DNA of 16,313 nt from a bacterium (Candidatus Gribaldobacteria) CG10_big_fil_rev_8_21_14_0_10_41_12 (GCA_002773545.1 PFAV01000034.1:1054-17366); one strand, 5' to 3'; counted from the first letter of the stretch, positions 6,646 through 13,032 are shown. Numbers and translations are program-made. Notes: generated by a model from the letters alone, not told the origin.

Positions 6646-6919
6646 GAACACTGTTATTAATATAAAAATTAAAAAGGATCTAAAAGAGAGCGCACGAAAA
6701 ACCGCTCAAGAGCTGGGCTTGTCTTTAAGCGCTGTTTTGAACGCCTATTTGCGGCAGTTTGTCAGAAGCAAGGCGGTTTATTTTTCTGTGGCCTCGCAAA
6801 TGACACCCGAGCTGGAAAATTTATTGGGTAGGGTAGAATATGATATCGCTCGGGGTAAAAATATTTCCAAGATGGTTTCTTCTTCTAAAGAAATGAAAAA
6901 TCATCTTTCCTCTTTATGA
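6644..6919 (+). CDS. RelB/DinJ-type antitoxin
   Basis: A 91-aa protein with an N-terminal ribbon-helix-helix DNA-binding domain: a short strand (TVINIKIKKDLKES) and two helices (ARKTAQELGLSLSAVLNAYLRQFV). A C-terminal tail would wrap the toxin. The fold and length suit RelB/DinJ antitoxins, which neutralise a RelE/YafQ toxin and repress their own promoter. The open frame reaches a TTG at 6608, but that TTG is part of the -35 box, so ATG 6644 is the start. The stop overlaps the toxin start (ATGA), coupling their translation. Confidence 0.88.
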   Translation: MNTVINIKIKKDLKESARKTAQELGLSLSAVLNAYLRQFVRSKAVYFSVASQMTPELENLLGRVEYDIARGKNISKMVSSSKEMKNHLSSL

Positions 6920-7176
6920 AAGCTTTTTTTCATAAAAACTTTGACAAGCAGTTTGGCAAGTTAAGGGCAAACGAAAAGAGGAAAGTAGCAGAACGCTTGC
7001 AATTGTTTTTAGAAAATCCTTTTAACCCTATTCTGGAAAACCATCCATTGAAAGGTAAATATACGGATTATCGCAGTATAAACATTACGGGAGATATAAG
7101 GGCAGTTTATAAATTTCTAAACGAAAACGAATGTATTTTTGTTACTGTGGACACTCATAGCAATCTTTATTTTTAA
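6916..7176 (+). CDS. YafQ/RelE-family mRNA interferase toxin
   Basis: An 86-aa protein with the RelE/YafQ fold. Two N-terminal helices (KAFFHKNFDKQFGKL..KRKVAERLQLFLENP) precede the core (HPLKG, YRSINITGDIRAVYKF, VTVDTHSNLY). His43, Asp60, Arg62, His81 and Tyr85 sit where YafQ-type ribosome-dependent RNases keep basic and acidic catalytic residues, so it is probably active. It would cleave mRNA in the ribosomal A site when not bound by the antitoxin. It overlaps the antitoxin gene by 4 nt. Confidence 0.9.
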   Translation: MKAFFHKNFDKQFGKLRANEKRKVAERLQLFLENPFNPILENHPLKGKYTDYRSINITGDIRAVYKFLNENECIFVTVDTHSNLYF

Positions 7177-7185
7177 ATAAGACGC

Positions 7186-7205
7186 GAGTTGTACGAAGGC
7201 AACTC
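7186..7205. repeat. Small hairpin after the toxin gene
   Basis: GAGTTG (7186-7191) pairs with CAACTC (7200-7205) over an 8-nt loop. A short T-run (TTTT) comes only 8-12 nt later, so it is at best a weak terminator. Confidence 0.3.
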
Positions 7206-7235
7206 TCATACGAATTTTACAAAACAAAGAAAGTT

Positions 7236-7835
7236 ATGTTAGGAGAACAACTTGAAAAAAAGTTTGAAGCTGAAAATATGATTGGAGAAGTTGAGCTTTT
7301 AGCTTTACTAAAAAAATATAATGTTTTAGTTAATGAATGGGGCAAGGGCGAGGCAAAGACAGTATGGCATTTATTAAGCGAGATAAATTCTGGCGAAGCT
7401 GAACTTATTGAGGAAAATGGTGAACTTATTAGAAAAGTTCAAGGAGCTACGGTTAATGTGTATTACACCGATGGGCAGAAAATCCTTAAGCTCAAAGAAA
7501 AAAGCCAAGTTTTTGTGGATGGTAGGGAAAGAGTTAGAGAGCTTGAAGCAAGTATTGGAGAAAAATTAAAATCAAATGAAAGTCCCATTAGTGCTGTTCA
7601 GCGTGCCTTATTTGAAGAGCTTAATATAACAGAATCATTGCCGTTTTCAAAAGTATCAGAGACAAAGAAGGGGCCAGTACCTTCTATTTCTTATCCGGGG
7701 ATTAAAACTGAATACTTAACCCATGTTTTTGAAGTTATTTTGCCGTTTTGTTTTTATAAGCCAGAGGGCTATATTGAAAAACAGAAAGACAAGGAAACTA
7801 TTTTTGTTTGGGAAGAATTAAAACAAAACAATTAG
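7236..7835 (+). CDS. Nudix-fold-like protein with a degenerate Nudix box
   Basis: A 199-aa protein I do not recognise with certainty. Residues 108-131 look like a decayed Nudix box: a Gly, then Glu, seven residues, and RALFEELNI in place of REUxEExGU. The two metal-binding Glu remain, but the RE Glu is Ala and the Gly is Asn. Around it are VDGRERVRELEAS and a later strand, TEYLTHVFEVILP, compatible with a Nudix sheet. An N-terminal region of about 100 residues, including a possible helical hairpin (EVELLALLKKYNVLVNEW), has no assignment. It may bind a nucleotide-like ligand rather than hydrolyse it. No promoter or Shine-Dalgarno is clear. The next gene starts 8 nt after its stop, suggesting co-transcription. 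Confidence 0.6.
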   Translation: MLGEQLEKKFEAENMIGEVELLALLKKYNVLVNEWGKGEAKTVWHLLSEINSGEAELIEENGELIRKVQGATVNVYYTDGQKILKLKEKSQVFVDGRERVRELEASIGEKLKSNESPISAVQRALFEELNITESLPFSKVSETKKGPVPSISYPGIKTEYLTHVFEVILPFCFYKPEGYIEKQKDKETIFVWEELKQNN

Positions 7836-7843
7836 CTTTAATT

Positions 7844-8383
7844 ATGTCAATGAAAATCACTTATTTTGTGCATGGCACGACCATTGATAATGAAATAGGG
7901 CTGGCTACGGGCTGGGCCGGGGGCGAGCTTTCGGAGCTGGGTATTAAGCAGGCCAAAGAGTTAGGCGATTTAGTGGCTGACCAGCATTTTGATATAGTTT
8001 TTTGCTCTGATTTGAAAAGAGCGGTTGATTCAGCCCAGCTTGGTTTTGGGGATAAATATAAAATTATTCCAGACGCGCGGCTAAGAGAATGCAATTACGG
8101 CGACTTTAACCAAAAACCTGAAGAGTTTAAAAACGATATGACGCAGTTTATTGAACAGCCATTTCCCAACGGCGAAAGCTACAGAGATGTGGAGAAAAGA
8201 ATGGCTGATTTCCTAAATTTTTTAAAAGAAAACTATACTAATCAGCATATTGCCATGGTGGCTCATCAAGCGCCCCAGCTGGCTTTAGATGTTTTATTAA
8301 AAGGCAGAACCTGGCCTCAAGCCATCGCCGAAGATTGGCGAAATAAAAAGGCCTGGCAGACCGGCTGGGAGTATGAATTATGA
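7844..8383 (+). CDS. Histidine phosphatase superfamily protein lacking the RHG arginine
   Basis: A 179-aa protein of the phosphoglycerate mutase-like (histidine phosphatase) superfamily. Visible motifs are YFVHGTTIDNE at the N-terminus with the candidate nucleophile His10, GELSELGIKQAKELG, FCSDLKRAVDSA, LRECNYGDF with the probable acid Glu, and the second catalytic His in MVAHQAP. The Arg of the RHG motif, which binds phosphate, is Val9, so phosphatase activity is uncertain or has another geometry. I place the start at ATG 7844 (7850 is an alternative); an in-frame TTG at 7808 lies inside the upstream gene and adds nothing to the fold. The stop overlaps the glycosylase start (ATGA). Confidence 0.85.
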   Translation: MSMKITYFVHGTTIDNEIGLATGWAGGELSELGIKQAKELGDLVADQHFDIVFCSDLKRAVDSAQLGFGDKYKIIPDARLRECNYGDFNQKPEEFKNDMTQFIEQPFPNGESYRDVEKRMADFLNFLKENYTNQHIAMVAHQAPQLALDVLLKGRTWPQAIAEDWRNKKAWQTGWEYEL

Positions 8384-8988
8384 ATAGCCAAATAATTCAG
8401 CATTTCAAAAAGAAAGACCCGATTTTGCACAGCTATCTTAAACAGGTTGGGCCGATTGAAGATTTGCGGGGAGATTTGCCTAAAAATTATTTTTTCCGCA
8501 TTTGCAAAGAAATTGTTGGCCAACAGCTTTCCAGCAAGGCCGGGCGCGCTATTTTCAGCCGATTCAAAAATGTTTTTTCCAAGGGTATTGTTTGTCCTGA
8601 AGCGGTTTTGGCAACCCCTCACGAAACTTTGCGCGATAGCGGCATTTCGCACGCCAAAGCCCGCTATATCCGCAATTTAGCCGAGGCCGTGGCCGGCAAA
8701 GAACTGGATTTTAAGAGTTTTAAGAAATTGGACAATGAACAAATTATTAAACAACTAACCAAAGTTAAAGGCATCGGCCACTGGACAGCCCAAATGTTTT
8801 TAATGTTCACTATGGGTCGGGAAGATGTTTTTTCGCCCGGCGACTTGGGTTTAAGGAAAGCCATTAAAAAAGTTTATAAATTCAAAAAAGAACCCAGCCC
8901 CAAGCAAATTGAAAAAATAGTCAGCCAGTGGTCGCCCTATAAAACCTATGGCTGTCTGGCGCTTTGGCAAATTATGGACTTAAAATAA
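8380..8988 (+). CDS. alkA: DNA-3-methyladenine glycosylase II (AlkA-type HhH-GPD)
   Basis: A 202-aa base-excision repair glycosylase that removes alkylated purines from DNA. The HhH-GPD region shows EIVGQQLSSKAG, the helix-hairpin-helix KVKGIGHWTAQMFLMF, and the catalytic Asp155 in FSPGDLGLRKAI. The C-terminus (WSPYKTYGCLALWQI) matches the family signature. It is the short form, lacking the extra N-terminal domain of E. coli AlkA, and has no FeS cysteine cluster, so it is not an Nth/MutY enzyme. It is coupled to the upstream gene by a 4-nt overlap and followed after 3 nt by the DUF1653 gene. Confidence 0.93.
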   Translation: MNSQIIQHFKKKDPILHSYLKQVGPIEDLRGDLPKNYFFRICKEIVGQQLSSKAGRAIFSRFKNVFSKGIVCPEAVLATPHETLRDSGISHAKARYIRNLAEAVAGKELDFKSFKKLDNEQIIKQLTKVKGIGHWTAQMFLMFTMGREDVFSPGDLGLRKAIKKVYKFKKEPSPKQIEKIVSQWSPYKTYGCLALWQIMDLK

Positions 8989-8991
8989 TTT

Positions 8992-9225
8992 ATGGAGGAA
9001 ATAAAATTGGGCAAATATCAACATTATAAAGGCAATTTCTACGAGGTGCTTGGCGTAGCCAAACACACTGAAACAATGGCTGATTTCGTGGTTTATAAAT
9101 CATTGTATAACTCGCCGGAGTTTCCCGTTGGCTCTTTGTGGATAAGGCCAAAAGAAATGTTTTTTGGCCAGGTGGAAGTGAACGGCCAAAAAGTCCCGCG
9201 TTTCAGATTTATTGAAAATACTTGA
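8992..9225 (+). CDS. DUF1653 domain protein
   Basis: A 77-aa single-domain protein of the DUF1653 family. The GKYQHYKGNFYEVLGVAKHTET start, the VVYKSLY centre and the WIRPKEMFFGQVEVNG end are characteristic. It is a small, likely beta-rich fold of unknown biochemical function. It starts 3 nt after the glycosylase stop and probably ends that transcription unit. Its last codons overlap the -35 box of the next gene. Confidence 0.85.
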   Translation: MEEIKLGKYQHYKGNFYEVLGVAKHTETMADFVVYKSLYNSPEFPVGSLWIRPKEMFFGQVEVNGQKVPRFRFIENT

Positions 9226-9250
9226 CTTTCGATGATTATCGAAATACAAT
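9222..9250 (+). promoter_or_regulatory. Promoter with a palindromic operator filling the spacer
   Basis: The -35 is TTGACT (9222-9227), with a 17-nt spacer and a -10 TACAAT (9245-9250). TTTCGAT-GATT-ATCGAAA (9227-9244), with 7-bp arms, fills the whole spacer. A dimeric regulator bound there would block RNA polymerase. The ATG follows at 9260, so the leader is only a few nt. Confidence 0.75.
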
Positions 9251-9259
9251 GGTATTTGT

Positions 9260-9880
9260 ATGAGGAAAATCGAAACAATCTGGCATCACCTTTTACAGGC
9301 CGCTTTGGCTGAAAAGCAGTTTAAGCATACCCAGCAAGGGCTGGCTAGTTTTTTTGGCTATTCGGTAAGCACTATTAATCACGGCCTCGTCGTGCCCACG
9401 CAAATTGGCGCGATTCGCAAAGAATCAAAGTTTTTTGTTTTAGAAAATTTTCAGAAATTGCTTTATTACTGGGCCAGCGCCAGAAATTTAGAAAAAGATG
9501 TAATTTACAAAACCCATTATCCAGCCACTATTAAAGAAATCGAAGGCCTTATACCTTCGGAGGGTATTTATGCTTGTTATTCAGCCGCCAGCCGAATTTT
9601 TGATGAGCCGCCAGCCGACTATTCCAAAGTTTATTTTTATATTGAAGAGCGAAATATAGAAAAAGTAAAGCAACGGTTTCCGCTGGCAAAAGGTCAAGAA
9701 AATGTTTTTGTTCTGAAAGCGCCCGAGGCCTTAAAAAATTATGGTCAAATAACAACCCTGCCCCAGACCTTTGTTGACATCTGGAACTTAAAGGATTGGT
9801 ATGGTCAGGATTTCACTCGCGCTATAGAAAACAAAATCAAAGGATTCTTTGGACCTAATTTTACTTGCCTTGTTTGGTAG
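9260..9880 (+). CDS. Winged-helix regulator, possibly AbiEi-antitoxin-like
   Basis: A 206-aa protein. Residues 1-60 look like a winged helix-turn-helix (FKHTQQGLASFFGYSVSTINHGLVVPTQIGAIRKESKFFVL). The rest (IYACYSAASRIF, ADYSKVYFYIEE, ENVFVLKAP, TLPQTFVDIWNL, FTRAIENKI) resembles the C-terminal part of AbiEi-type antitoxins and related CPR/archaeal regulators, but this is recalled similarity rather than a match. An AbiEii nucleotidyltransferase toxin would be expected directly downstream, and none is present: the next 300 nt hold only repeats and the pilC promoter. Together with the palindrome in its own promoter, this suggests an autoregulated orphan repressor. Function is inferred. Confidence 0.65.
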   Translation: MRKIETIWHHLLQAALAEKQFKHTQQGLASFFGYSVSTINHGLVVPTQIGAIRKESKFFVLENFQKLLYYWASARNLEKDVIYKTHYPATIKEIEGLIPSEGIYACYSAASRIFDEPPADYSKVYFYIEERNIEKVKQRFPLAKGQENVFVLKAPEALKNYGQITTLPQTFVDIWNLKDWYGQDFTRAIENKIKGFFGPNFTCLVW

Positions 9881-9881
9881 T

Positions 9882-9933
9882 AGTGATTTGGCTGAACAGC
9901 CATCAGTTCTCCAAACTAAAAAAGGTAATCACT
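9882..9933. repeat. Inverted repeat downstream of the winged-helix gene
   Basis: AGTGATT (9882-9888) pairs with AATCACT (9927-9933). Inside are GGCTG/CAGCC and TTTGG/CCAAA complementarities. No T-run follows on the + strand. It is possibly a weak terminator or a remnant of a mobile repeat. With element A it accounts for most of the gene-free stretch 9881-10182. Confidence 0.35.
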
Positions 9934-9952
9934 GCTGGCTTAGGATTAAAAT

Positions 9953-10127
9953 GAGATGGTTGCAAAACTATTTCGTAGCGAAATTTTAGATTTTCGAGCG
10001 AGGCGAGGAAGACGAGCAAAATGTTTTGAGGCCGTAGCCCAGCTACGGCGAAAAGCATTTTGCGAAGTCTGACGATGACGTAGCCGAAAAGATAAAATTG
10101 CAGCAGGAATAGTTTTGCAACCATCTC
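9953..10127 (-). repeat. Element A copy 2: 175-bp hairpin repeat, inverted
   Basis: This copy has the same 175-nt length as copy 1 and the opposite orientation. Terminal arms GAGATGGTTGCAAAACTATT and AATAGTTTTGCAACCATCTC match over 20 nt. Inner helices mirror copy 1 with changes on both sides: GCAAAATG/CATTTTGC, TTTTCG/CGAAAA, and a central CCGTAGC-TGG-GCTACGG hairpin (reverse-complement reading). It is intergenic, 73 nt after the winged-helix gene and just before the pilC promoter. No ORF of its own is convincing. Confidence 0.85.
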
Positions 10128-10167
10128 AATAAGTTTTTTAGTTGTCTTGCGGTGTAAAAACATATAA

Positions 10168-10176
10168 TGGTATAAT
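10168..10176 (+). promoter_or_regulatory. Extended -10 promoter of pilC, predicted leaderless
   Basis: TGgTATAAT ends 6 nt before ATG 10183. A weak -35-like TTGCGG lies at 10147-10152 with an 18-nt spacer. It gives pilC a promoter of its own now that pilB is 6.7 kb upstream. Confidence 0.65.
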
Positions 10177-10182
10177 ATCGTA

Positions 10183-11412
10183 ATGTCGCAGTATTCTTAT
10201 AAAGCGAAAAATTTGCAGGGGGGCGAGGAAAGCGGCGTCATGGAGGCCGCCAATCAAAACGAATTAGCCAAAGTTCTTCGTCAAAAGGGTTATTTTTTGC
10301 TGTCGGCCGGTTCCAGGGATGCCGTTAAAAAACCGATTGCCTCTTCGTTTAATAGTTTTTTATCAGGTCTTTTTGGCGTGCCCTTGCCCGAGAAATTATT
10401 TTTTACCAGAAACTTGGCCATTATGGTTAAAACGGGCGTGTCTTTGCCGCGAGCCATCAGTATTCTTTCGCAACAAGTGAAAAGCGGCAAGTTTAAAAAA
10501 ATTCTCGTTCAGCTTTCCGTAGATATCACCGAAGGCAGATTGCTTTCCGCCTGTATGTCGGCTTATCCTTCGGTTTTTTCCACTCTTTATCAAGAAACAT
10601 TAAAAGTTGGCGAAGAAACCGGCAAATTAGAAGACGCTTTGAGCGTTTTGGAGCAACAGATGGAAAAAGAGCATAAGCTGAAATCCGACATTAGCTCGGC
10701 CATGCTTTATCCAGCGGTGGTTTTGGGTATGGCGGTGGTGATTGGCATAATAATGTTTGTTTTTGCCGTGCCTAAATTAAAAACAACTTTCACTGAAATG
10801 AATGTGGCTTTGCCCTTCACCACTAGAGCAATTTTTGGTTTGGCTGATTTTTTGACCAAACACTGGCTGTTGTCTTTGTTGATTTTCGTCGTTTTAGTTA
10901 TTGGTGGTTTGGCCTTGGGTTGGGCAAAAAGCGGCAGTCGCTTGCGGTCGGCCATTGTTTTGCGTCTGCCAGTGATCGGTAAAATTGCTAAAACCACTAA
11001 CGCGGCTTTGGCTTTAAGAACAGTTAGCTCTTTGTTGACAGCGGGTGTGCCGATTGTCCGCTCTTTGCAGGTGGCTAGCGGTTCTTTGCGTAATTTTTAT
11101 TTTCAGCAATCATTAAAAGAGGTCTCGGTGGCTGTAGAAAAAGGTATTAAAATGTCCCAAGCTATTTCAAGCTACCCTAAACTCTACGCTTCAACGGTTT
11201 TTCATATGATGGAAGTTGGCGAAGAAACCGGCGAGACCCCGGATGTGCTGAAAAAATTAGCTGATTTTTATGAAGACGAAGTAGCCGCCTCTACTCAGCG
11301 GTTGGCGGCTTTAATTGAGCCCGCTTTGATTGTTTTTATTGGCGGGGTAGTGGGGTTTTTCGCTATGTCAATGATGCAACCGATGTTTAACATGATGAGT
11401 TCTGTTAAATAA
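10183..11412 (+). CDS. pilC: Type IV pilus inner-membrane platform protein PilC (GspF family)
   Basis: A 409-aa polytopic inner-membrane protein that couples the PilB ATPase to pilin assembly. The N-terminal cytoplasmic start (YSYKAKNLQGGEESG) is typical. Two GspF repeats are each marked by a LKVGEETG/MEVGEETG-type motif (TLKVGEETGKLEDAL and MMEVGEETGETPDVL). Transmembrane segments lie at about residues 175-200, 223-246 and 375-400. The length is standard. The start follows an extended -10 by 6 nt. Downstream, element B separates it from the minor pilin genes. In related genomes pilC usually lies directly by pilB (and often pilT); here they are split. Confidence 0.97.
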   Translation: MSQYSYKAKNLQGGEESGVMEAANQNELAKVLRQKGYFLLSAGSRDAVKKPIASSFNSFLSGLFGVPLPEKLFFTRNLAIMVKTGVSLPRAISILSQQVKSGKFKKILVQLSVDITEGRLLSACMSAYPSVFSTLYQETLKVGEETGKLEDALSVLEQQMEKEHKLKSDISSAMLYPAVVLGMAVVIGIIMFVFAVPKLKTTFTEMNVALPFTTRAIFGLADFLTKHWLLSLLIFVVLVIGGLALGWAKSGSRLRSAIVLRLPVIGKIAKTTNAALALRTVSSLLTAGVPIVRSLQVASGSLRNFYFQQSLKEVSVAVEKGIKMSQAISSYPKLYASTVFHMMEVGEETGETPDVLKKLADFYEDEVAASTQRLAALIEPALIVFIGGVVGFFAMSMMQPMFNMMSSVK

Positions 11413-11426
11413 ATGAGCGCCCAAGA

Positions 11427-11561
11427 GCGCGAGCCGTTGGGCGAAGCGTGATTGGTCGCGCGAATTTACTCCGTGAAGTAGCCCGCCAAGGGCGGGCGCC
11501 TACTTCACGGGGATAAGAATTCGTAAATTTGTCGCTCCGCTCCTCATTAACGATTTCTAAT
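11427..11561 (+). repeat. Structured repeat element B, copy 2 (ends at a start codon)
   Basis: About 135 nt between pilC and the first pilin gene. It shares with 1135-1356 the GC-rich start (GCGAGCCG..GGGCGAAGC), ATTTACTCCGTGAAGTAG, TACTTCACGGGGATAAGAA, TCGTAAATT and CTCATTAACGATTTCTAA directly before the ATG. CCGTGAAGTAG (11471-11481) pairs with CTACTTCACGG (11500-11510). Inside is a perfect GCCCGCC-AAG-GGCGGGC hairpin (11481-11497), replacing the 9-bp and 28-bp hairpins of copy 1. CGCCCAA/TTGGGCG (11418-11424/11437-11443) adds another stem at the 5' side. No T-run follows. Confidence 0.75.
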
Positions 11562-11999
11562 ATGCGTAATCAATTAGGTTTTGCCTTGGTGGAATTGTTA
11601 GTGGCCTTGAGTATTGTCATCGCGATGAGCGTGATGGTTTTGGCCTTGAGCTATCCTTGGCTTTTGTCATTCAAATTAAACAGCGCGGCCAGGGGTTTGG
11701 CCGTTGACTTGCGCTATGTCCAGCAAAAAGCAGTGGCTGAACAGATTGATTATGGTGTTTATTTTGGCGTTGATTTTTATCAATTAAAACGATTTGGCTC
11801 CACTAGCACCACTGTGCTTCTGTCTAAACCACTGCCTCGCGATGTGCGCTTTAGCCAGGTGAGCGGCTTTAACGCCAATGAGGTGATTTTTAATGTTTAT
11901 GGGGCGGTGGAGGAGGCGGGCAATATTATTCTAACTAACAGCCGCAACGAAACTAAGGCTCTAAACATTAGGCCTTCGGGCTTTGTTAAAGTTTATTAA
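11562..11999 (+). CDS. Prepilin-like minor pilin, GspH/FimT-like
   Basis: A 145-aa prepilin. After the short leader MRNQLG the mature protein would begin FALVELLVALSIV, with the conserved Glu at +5 and a hydrophobic helix that anchors it in the membrane and the pilus core. A prepilin peptidase (PilD, not in this window) would cleave after the Gly. The SAARGLAVDLRYVQQKAVAEQ segment after the helix is typical of GspH/FimT pseudopilins. The frame is open back to a TTG at 11529, but those codons are element B sequence and the prepilin leader fits ATG 11562. It is the first of four pilin-like genes in a row. Confidence 0.9.
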   Translation: MRNQLGFALVELLVALSIVIAMSVMVLALSYPWLLSFKLNSAARGLAVDLRYVQQKAVAEQIDYGVYFGVDFYQLKRFGSTSTTVLLSKPLPRDVRFSQVSGFNANEVIFNVYGAVEEAGNIILTNSRNETKALNIRPSGFVKVY

Positions 12000-12002
12000 A
12001 GT

Positions 12003-12407
12003 ATGCGTAAAAACGAAACTGGTTTTACCCTTATTGAAGTGCTTTTCACTTTGTCGTTTTTATTTTTAGGCCTTTTAACGGTTTTGCAGGTTTTTCCCAC
12101 GGCTTTTAATTTGGAGCGCTCTAATCAATTAACCAGCCAAGCAGCTCTTTTAGCCCAAGAAAAAATGGAAACGATATATGATCAGTCCTATATTACTATT
12201 GATGAGGGTAATGTTTTTGAGGCCAGCTTATCGGCCCCTTTTTCGTCTTTTAGCCGCCGTACTATAGTTAGTTTGGTTGATGGCGATTTATTACCATCGG
12301 CTACGGATGTTGGTTTGAAAAAAATAGAAATTATTGTTGCCTGGCCCTCGCTTTTGCCTTGGATGCCTAAGCAAATTCAGATAAATAGCTTGATTGTATC
12401 TAAGTAA
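12003..12407 (+). CDS. Prepilin-like minor pilin, PilV/GspI-like
   Basis: A 134-aa prepilin with leader MRKNETG and mature start FTLIEVLFTLSFLFLGLLTV, with Glu at +5. The segment QAALLAQEKMETIYDQ just after the helix is characteristic of PilV/GspI minor pilins. It has a small, mostly beta C-terminal domain. It begins 3 nt after the previous stop, so the two are in one operon. It probably belongs to the complex that primes pilus assembly. Confidence 0.9.
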   Translation: MRKNETGFTLIEVLFTLSFLFLGLLTVLQVFPTAFNLERSNQLTSQAALLAQEKMETIYDQSYITIDEGNVFEASLSAPFSSFSRRTIVSLVDGDLLPSATDVGLKKIEIIVAWPSLLPWMPKQIQINSLIVSK

Positions 12408-12425
12408 AATCGCGTTTAAGCAAGT

Positions 12426-13031
12426 ATGAAAAATGGTTTTACAATTGTAGAGGTCTTGGTGGCAACGGCTATTTTTGTTTTGGCTATTGGCTTGGTTTTC
12501 AATATCTATGTTTTGGCGCAAAAATTTTATCAGCGCGGTGAAACCGAAGCCGAGCTTTTGCAGAATGGCCGCATCACTCTAGAAAGAATTTCCCGCGATA
12601 TTCGCCAGGCGGCCGAAATGGTTACTGCTTTGCCGCAAACTCCTGATTCGCTTTTAAGCCCGCCGCCATCAGCCATAGAATTTCAAGACGGCCATCAGCC
12701 CTCGCCCTATGATTCATTGGGCAGTGATTATTATTATATTCGTTATTATTTAGCCACTAGCACCGGGCCGGGTGAAATGCATCGTCAATACCGGGTTTAT
12801 TGTTTTGACGATTGCAGTGTTTGCGCAACATATTATCGCTGGAACGACACTCGCATCCAAGACGGAGAAACAGTGGTGGCTCATGCTTGCAATTTGGAGG
12901 ACTATGTTGTGGGCGAGTATTTTTCTGATATTAAATTTTGGGGGGCTGGTTTAGTTAATATTTCTATCAGCTTAACTCGGTTCAACTACCCGGTTAACTT
13001 AAAAAGCGCGGTTTCCGGCCGTAATCTTTAA
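12426..13031 (+). CDS. Prepilin-like minor pilin, PilW/GspJ-like
   Basis: A 201-aa prepilin with a very short leader MKNG and mature start FTIVEVLVATAIFVLAIG, with Glu at +5. The segment LLQNGRITLERISRDIRQAAEM matches PilW/GspJ pseudopilins. Three cysteines in a CFDDCSVC cluster and one further on could form disulfides outside the cytoplasm. It lies 18 nt after the PilV-like gene and 1 nt before the PilX-like gene. Confidence 0.88.
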   Translation: MKNGFTIVEVLVATAIFVLAIGLVFNIYVLAQKFYQRGETEAELLQNGRITLERISRDIRQAAEMVTALPQTPDSLLSPPPSAIEFQDGHQPSPYDSLGSDYYYIRYYLATSTGPGEMHRQYRVYCFDDCSVCATYYRWNDTRIQDGETVVAHACNLEDYVVGEYFSDIKFWGAGLVNISISLTRFNYPVNLKSAVSGRNL

Positions 13032-13032
13032 T

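Noticed and set aside
11529..11561. Upstream TTG start for the first pilin
   Set aside because: It is element B sequence. The prepilin leader MRNQLG with the cleavage Gly fits ATG 11562.
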